This document shows, in pieces, positions 56,168 to 64,000 of a DNA stretch of 64,000 nt. This DNA is from Ectobacillus ponti (GTDB lineage: Bacteria; Bacillota; Bacilli; Bacillales; Bacillaceae_G): assembly GCF_024294785.1 (NCBI RefSeq), contig NZ_JANCLT010000017.1, positions 1 to 64,000 of the forward strand, given 5' to 3'. Both the position numbers and the translations under genes were made by a program. Positions within the stretch are counted from its first letter, which is position 1, and every line of letters starts with the position of its first letter. The notes under the pieces are model-generated. The model made no database searches and was not told the DNA's origin. It saw only the letters and a program-made list of their open reading frames with translations.

Positions 56168-56960
56168 GGATAACCCTCCTTTTCCGCACTATGCAGGCCA
56201 GCGCATAAGCAGCCGCAACCCACAGAACCGCCGCTGCCGGAAATACCAGCTGCGGGGAGAGAAACAGAAACTTTCCCAGCAAACGGGACGTATGCTCCAG
56301 CGAAAATACCCCGAGCGCTGTCTCCAGATAAAATTGCACCGCATGAAACGGGTTTAAGAAATAAAAGACAGCAAAGATTTTCACATTCTCATAGGTGACA
56401 TAGGGCAACAGGTACAGATAGACCATGTCTCCCAAGAAGAGCAGCAGAAACCAAATGAACAGATTCCAGCCGATGGCCTGCATTTTTGATGTGCTATAGT
56501 AGCCCACCAGAATGCCCAGCTGGTTAAAAATCAGCATCAGCACACCGAGCCCCATTAAAAACGACAGGAACTGTCCGGCCGAGAAGGAAAAGCTAAGCTT
56601 ACATATAAAGGAAAAGAGCATGTATAGAGCGAGTATAATCCCAATTGTCACCGTATGAATGGCAATGCTTTTCTTCAGCAGAAAACTGGCTGTTGTCTCG
56701 TTCTTCGTCAACAGAATGAGCACGGAGCGCGATTCCTTCTCAGCCATCACCGAGAAGGAAGCAAGAAACAGGCAAAGCAAGGGAAGCAGATAGACTGCCA
56801 TATCATAGAGCGACAGCAAAAGCATCGCAAAGCCTTGCTCGGGCGGCAATCCCCTTGCCTGCAGGAATACTGCCGCCGACACAGCGGACAGCAGCAGCAC
56901 AGCAAGCCAGAGCCCTTTGCCCCGCGTTTGCTCCTTCCATTCCTTCCACACATACATCAT
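56160..56960 (-). CDS. nosY: ABC-2 type permease NosY
   Basis: This 266-residue membrane protein has about six transmembrane segments, including the conserved long loop after TM1-2 (FLASFSVMAEKESRSVLILLTKNET). It forms the membrane part of NosDFY. The ATG at 56960 lies eight bases behind GGAGG and overlaps the nosD stop (ATGA). The longer frame beginning at 57014 lies within nosD. Confidence 0.9.
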   Translation of the reverse strand: MMYVWKEWKEQTRGKGLWLAVLLLSAVSAAVFLQARGLPPEQGFAMLLLSLYDMAVYLLPLLCLFLASFSVMAEKESRSVLILLTKNETTASFLLKKSIAIHTVTIGIILALYMLFSFICKLSFSFSAGQFLSFLMGLGVLMLIFNQLGILVGYYSTSKMQAIGWNLFIWFLLLFLGDMVYLYLLPYVTYENVKIFAVFYFLNPFHAVQFYLETALGVFSLEHTSRLLGKFLFLSPQLVFPAAAVLWVAAAYALACIVRKRRVIHD

Positions 56961-58234
56961 TTTGACAGCCTCCTTCTCCATACAAGTACAGCCCCCAGAA
57001 CAGCCGCGCCCCATCCAAGAGAAACGGGCATGGCCCGCTTGACAAGCATGGGTTCCGGGTCCACTGCCATAGCCGTCTGTTCATGGGTCCATTCGTGAAT
57101 TTTTTCATAAAGAGGTAGGGCTGGACTTTTTAAAAACAAGTAGGCAATCTCGTTTTGCTCCAGGAGATTCCTCAGCGAGGATTGCAGGGTGACGGCTTCG
57201 TCCGCCCGGCCATCCTGGTTCAAGTCAAGATTCACCTGCTCCCTGTCCCACTGATTGCCCTGCCACTTGGTGTCGGTCATGCCGCCCAGCGCCAGCACCG
57301 CCGCCACATTCTTCTCAAAGGCATTTTGCTGAAATTCCAGGCCCTGTGAGCTTGCCCAAACCTCCACCCCTACGTCGTTATGAAAAAAGGTGTTGCCCCG
57401 GAATGTCTGCCGCAGCGATTGGTCGCTGTATACACCTCTTTGATTTTGCATGAAGGTATTCCCCGCTGCCGTAATATCATTCGCCATTTGCAGCAGCAAG
57501 CCAAAGGAGCGGGCTCCCTGATTGAAAATGAACTTGTTTCCCATCAGCAGCAGCCGGTTGGAGTTCATGATGGCGGCTCCGCCACTGTTATAGGAAAAGG
57601 TATTTCGGTAAAATTCGTTATCGTCAGAGTACATGTAATGCAGGCCGTACCTTGTTTTCGAGATCGTATTGCCGGTGACAACGTTATGATTGGAATAGTT
57701 AAAAAACATGCCGTCCCGCGTGCCGGAGATTGTATTGTTTGTCAGGATAGTATCGTTTGCATAATAAATTTGCAGACCATTTCCTTGTCCTGCGATTTCT
57801 CCATTGCCGCTCCCTTTTACGGTGACATGATCTATTGTTGTATGATGGGCCTTGCTTAAATAGATACCGTGAAAGGAATCCGTAATGTCCAAGTCCTTCA
57901 GCACATTCCCTTCCCCATACACCTTCACCGCCGCGTACTCCTCCGATGAACTGCGGCTTTTGCCGCTTCCGCTGATGTGCAGGTCCTCAAGCTGAACCCC
58001 TGTGGCGCGCACCGCCACCACATTCCCGGTCTGGTCTCCCAGAATATGCGTGCCGGCCTTGCCCTTAATCGTGATTGGCTTTGTAATGCTTATATTTCCT
58101 TCATATGTCCCGCTTTCAAGCAGAAGCGTGCCGCCCGCAGGCGTTTCATCAATCAGCTGCTGGAGAGAAGAGGACGCAGCAGCCGGTGATGCAAGCAGCA
58201 GCCCGAGCAAGAAAGCCCCCCATATGCGCTTCAT
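56957..58234 (-). CDS. nosD: NosD, periplasm-side copper-maturation beta-helix protein
   Basis: This 425-residue secreted protein has a signal peptide (MKRIWGAFLLGLLLASPAAA), a right-handed beta-helix of CASH/PbH1 repeats (for example NDTILTNNTISGTRDGMFFN, NHNVVTGNTISKTRYGLHYM) and a C-terminal transmembrane anchor near residues 400-420. NosD delivers material for the CuZ site of NosZ together with NosFY. It overlaps its neighbours on both sides by four bases. Confidence 0.94.
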   Translation of the reverse strand: MKRIWGAFLLGLLLASPAAASSSLQQLIDETPAGGTLLLESGTYEGNISITKPITIKGKAGTHILGDQTGNVVAVRATGVQLEDLHISGSGKSRSSSEEYAAVKVYGEGNVLKDLDITDSFHGIYLSKAHHTTIDHVTVKGSGNGEIAGQGNGLQIYYANDTILTNNTISGTRDGMFFNYSNHNVVTGNTISKTRYGLHYMYSDDNEFYRNTFSYNSGGAAIMNSNRLLLMGNKFIFNQGARSFGLLLQMANDITAAGNTFMQNQRGVYSDQSLRQTFRGNTFFHNDVGVEVWASSQGLEFQQNAFEKNVAAVLALGGMTDTKWQGNQWDREQVNLDLNQDGRADEAVTLQSSLRNLLEQNEIAYLFLKSPALPLYEKIHEWTHEQTAMAVDPEPMLVKRAMPVSLGWGAAVLGAVLVWRRRLSK

Positions 58235-58794
58235 ATCCTTCTCCCTGCCCAGACAGCTGTCGCCATCAGCAGAAAGGCTGCTCCAACCAGATAGGAGCCG
58301 GTGGTGAAGTAGCTGTGTGTGATGAAATTGGCCAGGTGGTTCTCTCCCAAAACCGGCGGCACAAACGGCTGAATATGAATCGGCGCTTTCGGGTCCAAAT
58401 TTGTGCCAAAGTCCTTCAGCCAGCGGTGAATGTCATAGATGCCCAGCGCTCCGCCAACAAGAAACAGCCCCATCAGCCCATATAAGACCCCAGATTTGCG
58501 CAGCACGGCCGCCAGCAGCACAAATGCCGCCATGCTCCCGATGAGATACGGCAAATATGTCAGCTCCGGAAAGCTTTCCTCGCTGAACGGCTTCATCCCG
58601 ATATAATGGTTCAGTCCGTTAATGATGTCAATATTGCCGGCCATCTTGGTCGGATACACGATGACATCCAGCCCCTCCGGATATTGCGGCGCCACAAAGT
58701 TCATCCCCCACCAGGGAAAATACAGTGAAGCCCCGATGCACCCGGCTGCCACTACAAGGAATACAGATGATTGAATCGGCAGTTTGCCTCTCAT
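58231..58794 (-). CDS. NosB-like membrane protein
   Basis: This 187-residue protein has four predicted transmembrane helices and a soluble loop (about 35-75) with FVAPQYPEGLDVIVYPTKM. Such a protein directly follows nosZ in several clade II (epsilonproteobacterial and Gram-positive) nos clusters and is often called NosB. Its role is not established. It starts behind AAGGGGGG, 55 bases after nosZ, past a stable hairpin. Confidence 0.75.
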   Translation of the reverse strand: MRGKLPIQSSVFLVVAAGCIGASLYFPWWGMNFVAPQYPEGLDVIVYPTKMAGNIDIINGLNHYIGMKPFSEESFPELTYLPYLIGSMAAFVLLAAVLRKSGVLYGLMGLFLVGGALGIYDIHRWLKDFGTNLDPKAPIHIQPFVPPVLGENHLANFITHSYFTTGSYLVGAAFLLMATAVWAGRRI

Positions 58795-58814
58795 ACAAAG
58801 CCCCCCTTATTGAG

Positions 58815-58843
58815 GGAACAGGAGGCGCTGCCCCCTGTTCCGA
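58815..58843. repeat. Hairpin between nosZ and the NosB-like gene
   Basis: On the minus strand GGAACAGGGGGC pairs with GCCTCCTGTTCC (one G-U) around a three-base loop. There is no U tract. It could protect the nosZ part of the message. Confidence 0.65.
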
Positions 58844-58849
58844 AAGCTC

Positions 58850-60724
58850 TTATTGCTTTGGTTTTACCAAGAAGTAGCCCGTCATCTCTTGGTGCAGCGC
58901 GGAGCAGAAGTTTGTACAGTAGATTGGGAACGTACCAGCTTTGTCTGCGGTAAACTCCACTGTATTTGTCTGGCCTGGCTGCACTTCAATGTTCAGGTTA
59001 TACTTGTTGATTGCAAAGCCATGGGTAATATCTTCATCACGGTCATTATTTGTCAGATGAATAAAGACATGGTCGCCTTCATTGACTTCAATGACATCCT
59101 GCCGTTTTGCCTTGGAGTCGAAGATAAACTTGGAGCGCATCGCAATGCCGTACACGTGGACTTCATTGCCCTTGCGCTCAATCCGGGCCTGGTCCTGCTT
59201 ATAGGTTGCCAGCGGATTGTTCTCATCCTTTGGATACACGTTAATCGTTTTAATTTTGTCGGCTTTGATCATCTGTGCATAGTGCGGCTCTGGGTTGACC
59301 GGGGCAGATTGAATGACTTCCATCTTCTTGCCGGCAATATCAATCAGCTGCATGGATTCCGGATGGGACGGGCCAACAGACAAATAGCTGTCCTTGGCAA
59401 TCTTATTCAGTGATACGAGATACTTGCCGTCAGGCGCCACCGTGTCGCCTTCTGCTGCAGAGGAGTGTCCTGGTGAATATTGCACCGGCACACGGTCAAG
59501 CACTTCGCCGGTTTTCGGATTCCACTTTACCACTTCAGAAGAAATAAACATGGTTGTATACGCCATTCCCTTGTCATCAAACTGTGTATGTAGCGGCCCA
59601 AGGGCATTCTGCGGATTCACTTCCCGCTCCATGACGGACTCATATTTCAGCACCGGAATACCGTTGCGTTCACCGCTGAAGTCCTGCTTCTTCACGGCTT
59701 CCATCGCTTTTTCAAAGGAGAATACAGTCAGAGCAGGCGCCAGCTTGCCGGATGCGATGAAATATTTGCCGTCAGGCGTTACATCCACACCATGCGGAGA
59801 TTTGGCTACCGGAACGAGATAAATGCCGCCCTTTTGTTTTTCCGGGAAAATCATTTTCTGTCCGCCAACGTCCTCATACTTGCCTTCCTTCACCATCTTC
59901 TCAAGCTCTTTCCAGTTGAACAGCACGATGTAGTCGCGGTCCGCCTGCGAAGCGTTGATTTCCAGGTTTGTGGTGGCTTCCTCTGTATTATAGGTTGTCA
60001 TAACCGCCCAATCCGCCGATTCCTTTTTGCCCGCATCAGACAGGTCATAGGACCAAGGCGGCAGCGCCACCTGATAGGCAACGTTCAGCTTTGTCTTTTC
60101 CTTATCCAATGTTACGGCTGACATTACACCGCGGTATTTCGTGGAGTAGTCATCCAGTGATTCATATTTGCTGCCAAGCGGCACCGAGAAGCGTGTCGGC
60201 AGGAATAAGTACTCCGTGTTCTGCGTGACAAAGGCGGCGCAGTGCGGTCCACTCGTATTCGGAACCTGCAGAATGTCTTTTGTGGTAAAGGTTTTTAAAT
60301 CCAGCACGGCAGCACGGCTGTTGGCCACATCTGTCGCGAAGAGGTACTTGCCGTCATAGTCACCGTTTGTTTCAGAAAATGCCGGGTGATGCAAGTCGCC
60401 CCACGTATAGCCCCCGAGCATCTTTTTCGTTTCCTCATCCCAGCCGTAGCCAGTTGCTGAATCTGTGGAGAAAACAGGAATGGTGCGAATTTGGCGCAGA
60501 GATGGAACACCATAGACAAACAGCTGGCCGGAGTGTCCGCCGGAGGCAAATAGATAGTACTCATCCTTCTGTCCAAATGGAACATATACCTTTTCAGCAT
60601 TCGATTTGGCACTCGCAGCTGTCGTGGTTGTTTTTGCCGGCCCGGAGAAATTGCCGAAAAAAACTGTGGCAGCCAGGAACCCGACAGCTAATCCGGATGC
60701 CGCTGTAACCGCTTTCTTAACCAT
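58850..60724 (-). CDS. nosZ: Nitrous oxide reductase, clade II (Sec-type)
   Basis: This 624-residue copper enzyme reduces N2O to N2 on the outer face of the membrane. The N terminus is a Sec-type signal or anchor without a twin-arginine motif, which marks clade II. The seven-bladed propeller carries CuZ histidines in DLHHPAF, GPHCAAF, SPHGVDVTPDG, LGPLHTQFD, EPHYAQ and SPGHSSA. The C-terminal cupredoxin domain has the CuA ligands His568, Cys603, Cys607, His611 and Met614 (CTNFCSALHQEM). All key residues look intact. It is the second gene of the operon after a cytochrome c. Confidence 0.97.
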   Translation of the reverse strand: MVKKAVTAASGLAVGFLAATVFFGNFSGPAKTTTTAASAKSNAEKVYVPFGQKDEYYLFASGGHSGQLFVYGVPSLRQIRTIPVFSTDSATGYGWDEETKKMLGGYTWGDLHHPAFSETNGDYDGKYLFATDVANSRAAVLDLKTFTTKDILQVPNTSGPHCAAFVTQNTEYLFLPTRFSVPLGSKYESLDDYSTKYRGVMSAVTLDKEKTKLNVAYQVALPPWSYDLSDAGKKESADWAVMTTYNTEEATTNLEINASQADRDYIVLFNWKELEKMVKEGKYEDVGGQKMIFPEKQKGGIYLVPVAKSPHGVDVTPDGKYFIASGKLAPALTVFSFEKAMEAVKKQDFSGERNGIPVLKYESVMEREVNPQNALGPLHTQFDDKGMAYTTMFISSEVVKWNPKTGEVLDRVPVQYSPGHSSAAEGDTVAPDGKYLVSLNKIAKDSYLSVGPSHPESMQLIDIAGKKMEVIQSAPVNPEPHYAQMIKADKIKTINVYPKDENNPLATYKQDQARIERKGNEVHVYGIAMRSKFIFDSKAKRQDVIEVNEGDHVFIHLTNNDRDEDITHGFAINKYNLNIEVQPGQTNTVEFTADKAGTFPIYCTNFCSALHQEMTGYFLVKPKQ

Positions 60725-60743
60725 ACAGACTTCCTCCCCTTCC

Positions 60744-61163
60744 TCATTTTTCTGATGCTTGCTTCAGTGCCGCCAGAATTTGTGCTCTCTCATCATCTGT
60801 CAGCGGGTTGCCTTTCATGACACCGGACATCACCGCGGATGTTGGTGCTTTCAAAAATTCTTCAATTGGCTTGCCGTGCTTGCCCTCCACATTCTTATAC
60901 GCTTCAGATAAGTCCGGTCCGGTTGTGCCGCCTTGAAGGCCCAGCTTGGATACCGCGTGACAGGTCAAGCATTGCTTCTTTTTGAAAATGCTGTCCCCAT
61001 CTTGGGCTGTTGTCTGCTTTGTCTCAGCTGCCGGTGCTTCTGCTTTCGGCTGTGCAGCCGTCTGCCGGGATTCAGCAGAAGAAGCTTTTCCCTGATAAAA
61101 CAAATATCCGCCGCCAAAGCCGACAAGTATACTGACAATCAGGATTAACACAGTCTGCTTCAT
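60744..61163 (-). CDS. Membrane-anchored cytochrome c, NosC-like
   Basis: This 139-residue protein has an N-terminal transmembrane anchor, an Ala/Gln/Lys-rich linker (residues 28-55) and one heme-c domain. The binding motif is CLTCH (Cys65, Cys68, His69), and a Met near MSGVMKG is the likely sixth ligand. Directly upstream of nosZ by 19 bases, it probably supplies electrons to the CuA site. The start at 61163 follows GGAGAGGGAG. Confidence 0.9.
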   Translation of the reverse strand: MKQTVLILIVSILVGFGGGYLFYQGKASSAESRQTAAQPKAEAPAAETKQTTAQDGDSIFKKKQCLTCHAVSKLGLQGGTTGPDLSEAYKNVEGKHGKPIEEFLKAPTSAVMSGVMKGNPLTDDERAQILAALKQASEK

Positions 61164-61197
61164 ACTCCCTCTCCTTCCTGATATTGGATTCCTTTTC

Positions 61198-61240
61198 ATT
61201 ATAGAAAAAGGAAAATAAGAAAATTGTGATACCCATCACG
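61198..61240 (-). promoter_or_regulatory. Class II-type Fnr promoter of the nos operon
   Basis: TGTGATACCCATCACG (61225-61240) matches the Fnr consensus at nine of ten informative positions. On the minus strand it is followed after 21 bp by a perfect -10 TATAAT (61198-61203), which centres the box at about -41.5. The gap 61241-61432 holds no gene. Confidence 0.82.
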
Positions 61241-61432
61241 CTCCCGTGCTCCTTTGTGAAGGATGGGTGAAGGAAACGTGAACGTTCTGCAAATGCGCTC
61301 TATTGCTACTTTTTCAACGGAATTAACGTTTTCTACCATCCCAATACAGGAAATAGAATATTTTTACATTTTACAGATTTGAACATGATATAATGAAACT
61401 GGAATAATGAAGATCTTGAGAGGGGGATGTAT

Positions 61433-62047
61433 ATGTTCGGCAAAGTAGCAGCAGATGTTCTTGGTCTGAGCGATGTGGGTTCGGTTATTAAGCCTAAGGA
61501 TTTTGATAAGGTGGATGCTGACGATTACATCATGCATGAAGACGACGAGAAAATTTATTTCCTCATTAAATCCAAGTCCGATGAGTACTGCTTTACAAAT
61601 AAAGCGCTCATTCATTTGGATGGTACAAGCGCTGTCAGCAAAAAACGCATCCTGCGCCGCTATAGCTACAGCACCAACCGCATTTCCAATGTCATGCTGG
61701 AAACAGCAGGGACAGTGGACCTGGATGTGGAGGTCAAGTTCACGATCGGCTCGGCCAACTACTCCATAGACGTACATAAACGCCACTTGGAAGAGCTGAA
61801 GGACTTGTATAAATCCTTAATCAATATTGCGGAAATCTCTTATGAGAATGAGATTGCCAAGAATCATGCGGAGCAAAGCCTCCAGCTGGCAGCCACTGCC
61901 CTCGGCCGTACAGCGCCAAGAGAAAATGAACTGACAGATACCTTCAAAGGTCTGAATCAGGCTGCGTTTGATTGGCTGACAGCGACCCGCAAGCAATACA
62001 ACGTGAAGGATTTTGGCTTCGTGTTTGAAAAATATATGAACAACTGA
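61433..62047 (+). CDS. PH domain protein of the YvbH type
   Basis: This 204-residue cytosolic protein has a bacterial pleckstrin-homology domain (about residues 20-120, ending VKFTIGSANYSIDVHKRH). A helical C-terminal region resembles the YvbH oligomerisation segment (FKGLNQAAFDWLTATRKQYN). The start at 61433 is six bases from AGGGGG; an in-frame ATG at 61427 abuts the site. No biochemical role is known. It converges on the dynamin-like gene. Confidence 0.82.
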   Translation: MFGKVAADVLGLSDVGSVIKPKDFDKVDADDYIMHEDDEKIYFLIKSKSDEYCFTNKALIHLDGTSAVSKKRILRRYSYSTNRISNVMLETAGTVDLDVEVKFTIGSANYSIDVHKRHLEELKDLYKSLINIAEISYENEIAKNHAEQSLQLAATALGRTAPRENELTDTFKGLNQAAFDWLTATRKQYNVKDFGFVFEKYMNN

Positions 62048-62084
62048 AAAAAGCAGAGAGCCCAGTCGCTCTCTGCTTTTTTCA
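62046..62084. terminator. Bidirectional terminator
   Basis: AAAAAAGCAGAGAG pairs with CTCTCTGCTTTTTT; it separates the convergent PH protein and GTPase genes. Confidence 0.92.
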
Positions 62085-64000
62085 TCATAGCCGCACAGCT
62101 GTGCGGCTTTGTCCGGCATACATCATCCACTCCGCCTGGCGCAGGCGCAGCTCAAACAAGGTAAGCGGGTCACGGTGCACCTCAGGCTCAGCCTGCATTT
62201 CTGCCAGAATTGCCGTCTTCTCTTCCATGTTCGCTTCTGCCTCGGCCACAGCATCCTGCAGTACAGACAACGGCTGCTTAAAGAACAGGTGCATATCACG
62301 TTCCAATGTCTTCTCAAATAAATCAAATTGCATGAAGAACTGCTGAATGACAGATGCAGCCGCCTCTTCAAAGCTCTCTGTCTCCAGGTACTTCTTATAC
62401 TTATTGTACAGCATGGCTTTATTCTGCGGGATGGCACCGAACAGCTTGCCCGCACTCTTGAGCAACAGCTGTGTCGGTGTGAAGCGGCGCAGAATGGATA
62501 CCTCCTCAAGCTGAATGCCGATTGTCATCCGGTCAGCATCGCGGTTCCAGTCATCCACGACCCTAAAGTCGCAGGCTGCCTGCAGGCGCTCCTCCTGATA
62601 GAGGGCGTTGAAGGCTTCAAACATTTCATTCATATGGCTTTGTCCTTGCAGCAGCTCTTGCTCTGCCGAACCAGTCCACTCACCCAATGCTTCATGCAGC
62701 TGCGGCAATACCTTCCGTTGCAAATATTCCTGCAGCCTGCGGTTGATCTCCGCGTCCAGCTCTTTGTCAAGATTGCGGAAATCACTGTCCTCCCTGACGT
62801 AATCCGCACAGCTCCGCACCACATTCACAATGCTGTCAGCCATCCCCTTTTTCATGTCTGTCTTCATGGCACGATACAGCTGTTTAATAGCCCGTGTCTT
62901 TTCATCTTCCAGGTCACGCACATTCTCTACCGCGATCTTCAGCTTAGACAGCATGTCTTCGTTCCAACGAATTTCTTCCGCCAAGCTCTCCTCTACCTCG
63001 ACACGCTTTTCCAGCAGCCGCTGAATCAGCTTCTGCACAAGGAACAGCAGCTTCACATTCCGTGCCTGCTCCATGTCCCGGCCGCGGCCAACCCCAATCA
63101 ATCTCAATAGCTCCTGCAGCTGCTGCTTGCTCGTATAGCGTGAGGAATAAGGCAGCACAGCACAGCCTGGGAAATACATATGCACGCGTGCCCGTGTTCC
63201 CTCAATAATGCGGCTGGCCTCTTCCTCACTATAGATCGTGTCCATCTTGTTCAGAATAAAAGTAATGGGGAGATGCGGCACTTTCTGCTGCAGCTGCAGG
63301 ACGATATCCCGTTCCCGGTCGGAAAACGGAGCATTCACGTCCAGCACAAGCAGCAGACTGTCGGTCAGCTGCATATATTCCGCTACATCGCCAGCCCCGG
63401 CCCGTCCATCAAAGCCCGGTGTATCCAACAGCGTTAAGCCATTTTCCTGCAGGAAAGGAGAAGGCAATGCCACCGAGGCACAAATCTTGCTGCGGCGCTG
63501 CGTGGCTGTAAGCTCCTGAAATACTTCCAGCTCCTCCACAGAGTGAACACCATGATCCGTGATTTCCTCCATATACAGACTGTCGCCTTCACGAATTACA
63601 GTTACAGCGGCTGTCGGCGTGCTGAGAACAGCTTCTCCAATGAGAGACTGAATAAAGGATGATTTGCCGCTGCCGCCAATTCCGGCCACAAGCACACGGT
63701 ATGTCTCGTGCTCCATAATCTCCTGTGCCCACCAGCCAAGACGGGCACCGGCTTCCAATTCATTGACCTTGGCCCACTCCAAAATGGACTGGAACAGATG
63801 CATACTGGCAGACAGGCTGTAGGTGCCCGCCAAGGATGAAATGAGCTCTTCTGCCCGCTGAACAGTGCTTGTCTCCAAGCTGTCAGCAAACATGCTGTGC
63901 CATGCCAACACGGCAGCACTTGGCAGCAATGCCACCTGTGGCTCTGTCAGACGCAGCCAATTGGTGAGCAAGCCCGGCACCAGTTCCTGCAGCTCTCTTA
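62085..64000 (-). CDS. Dynamin-like/GTP-binding protein (5' end cut by window edge)
   Basis: At least 638 residues of a large GTPase are present. G1 is AGIGGSGKSSFIQ, G3 is DTPGFDG and G4 is NKMD, followed by long helical stretches (VEESLAEEIRWNEDMLSKL onward) typical of dynamin-superfamily stalks. A hydrophobic part near LLLKSAGKLFG could touch membrane. The frame stays open to base 64000 (upstream codons read RELQELVPGL), so the GTG at 63980 is not the true start. The role is unknown; bacterial dynamins act in membrane repair and phage defence. Confidence 0.85.
   Translation of the reverse strand, partial: RELQELVPGLLTNWLRLTEPQVALLPSAAVLAWHSMFADSLETSTVQRAEELISSLAGTYSLSASMHLFQSILEWAKVNELEAGARLGWWAQEIMEHETYRVLVAGIGGSGKSSFIQSLIGEAVLSTPTAAVTVIREGDSLYMEEITDHGVHSVEELEVFQELTATQRRSKICASVALPSPFLQENGLTLLDTPGFDGRAGAGDVAEYMQLTDSLLLVLDVNAPFSDRERDIVLQLQQKVPHLPITFILNKMDTIYSEEEASRIIEGTRARVHMYFPGCAVLPYSSRYTSKQQLQELLRLIGVGRGRDMEQARNVKLLFLVQKLIQRLLEKRVEVEESLAEEIRWNEDMLSKLKIAVENVRDLEDEKTRAIKQLYRAMKTDMKKGMADSIVNVVRSCADYVREDSDFRNLDKELDAEINRRLQEYLQRKVLPQLHEALGEWTGSAEQELLQGQSHMNEMFEAFNALYQEERLQAACDFRVVDDWNRDADRMTIGIQLEEVSILRRFTPTQLLLKSAGKLFGAIPQNKAMLYNKYKKYLETESFEEAAASVIQQFFMQFDLFEKTLERDMHLFFKQPLSVLQDAVAEAEANMEEKTAILAEMQAEPEVHRDPLTLFELRLRQAEWMMYAGQSRTAVRL

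Overview
The window is a contiguous stretch of a Bacillaceae chromosome, by eye of roughly balanced base composition. It opens with the 5' end of a 16S rRNA gene on the minus strand. From there it follows the gene order of the Bacillus subtilis yfh-yga-perR region: ygzB, perR, bcp, hemL (gsaB), an exporter at the ygaE position, ygaD, ygaC, ygaB, sspE, yfhS, mutY, yfhP, yfhJ, sspK, yfhH, recX, yfhF and a yfhE-like gene. Spore genes (sspE, sspK), PerR with its operator, and ugtP place it in endospore-forming Bacilli. The later block ugtP-pflA-pflB resembles the Bacillus cereus group order. The species cannot be named from this sequence; an Ectobacillus-like relative of B. cereus is only a guess.

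Layout. 1-7,200: rrn promoters, ygzB, a newly noted 59-residue membrane protein, perR with a PerR box, bcp, a K+ channel, an ABC-2 exporter and hemL. 7,400-14,800: a stand-alone 1,477-residue glutamate synthase, a serine hydrolase, a membrane exporter and an SRPBCC protein. 14,900-19,900: an iron-hydroxamate uptake operon (ATPase, lipoprotein, two permeases) divergent from a YcgT/IruO-like reductase, with two Fur boxes between them. 20,000-31,000: the yga/yfh housekeeping and spore block, including several short genes, a candidate structured RNA after sspK, and two hairpin leaders. 31,100-31,240: a cluster of DnaA-box-like 9-mers. 31,300-36,300: ugtP and pflB-pflA. 36,400-48,100: an SH3 amidase, pyruvate kinase, two NIS siderophore synthetases, a chemoreceptor, a TelA pair and a small gene with an odd start. 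48,200-51,700: fixXCBA. 52,000-54,700: an HTH-TPR regulator divergent from an MFS exporter with a duplicated operator. 54,700-61,200: a clade II nitrous oxide reductase cluster. 61,400-64,000: a YvbH-like PH protein and a dynamin-like GTPase cut by the window edge.

The strongest functional theme is oxygen-limited energy metabolism. Fnr-type boxes (TGTGA-N6-TCACA, perfect or one mismatch) precede pflB, fixABCX and the nos operon. At fixABCX and nos the box lies 21-22 bp upstream of a perfect TATAAT, the geometry of a class II activated promoter. Fermentative pyruvate cleavage, N2O respiration and an electron-bifurcating FixABCX complex may therefore belong to one anaerobic regulon. A second theme is iron supply: PerR, Fur boxes, hydroxamate import, a possible ferri-siderophore reductase and two siderophore synthetases. 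No insertion sequence, prophage or CRISPR array was seen.
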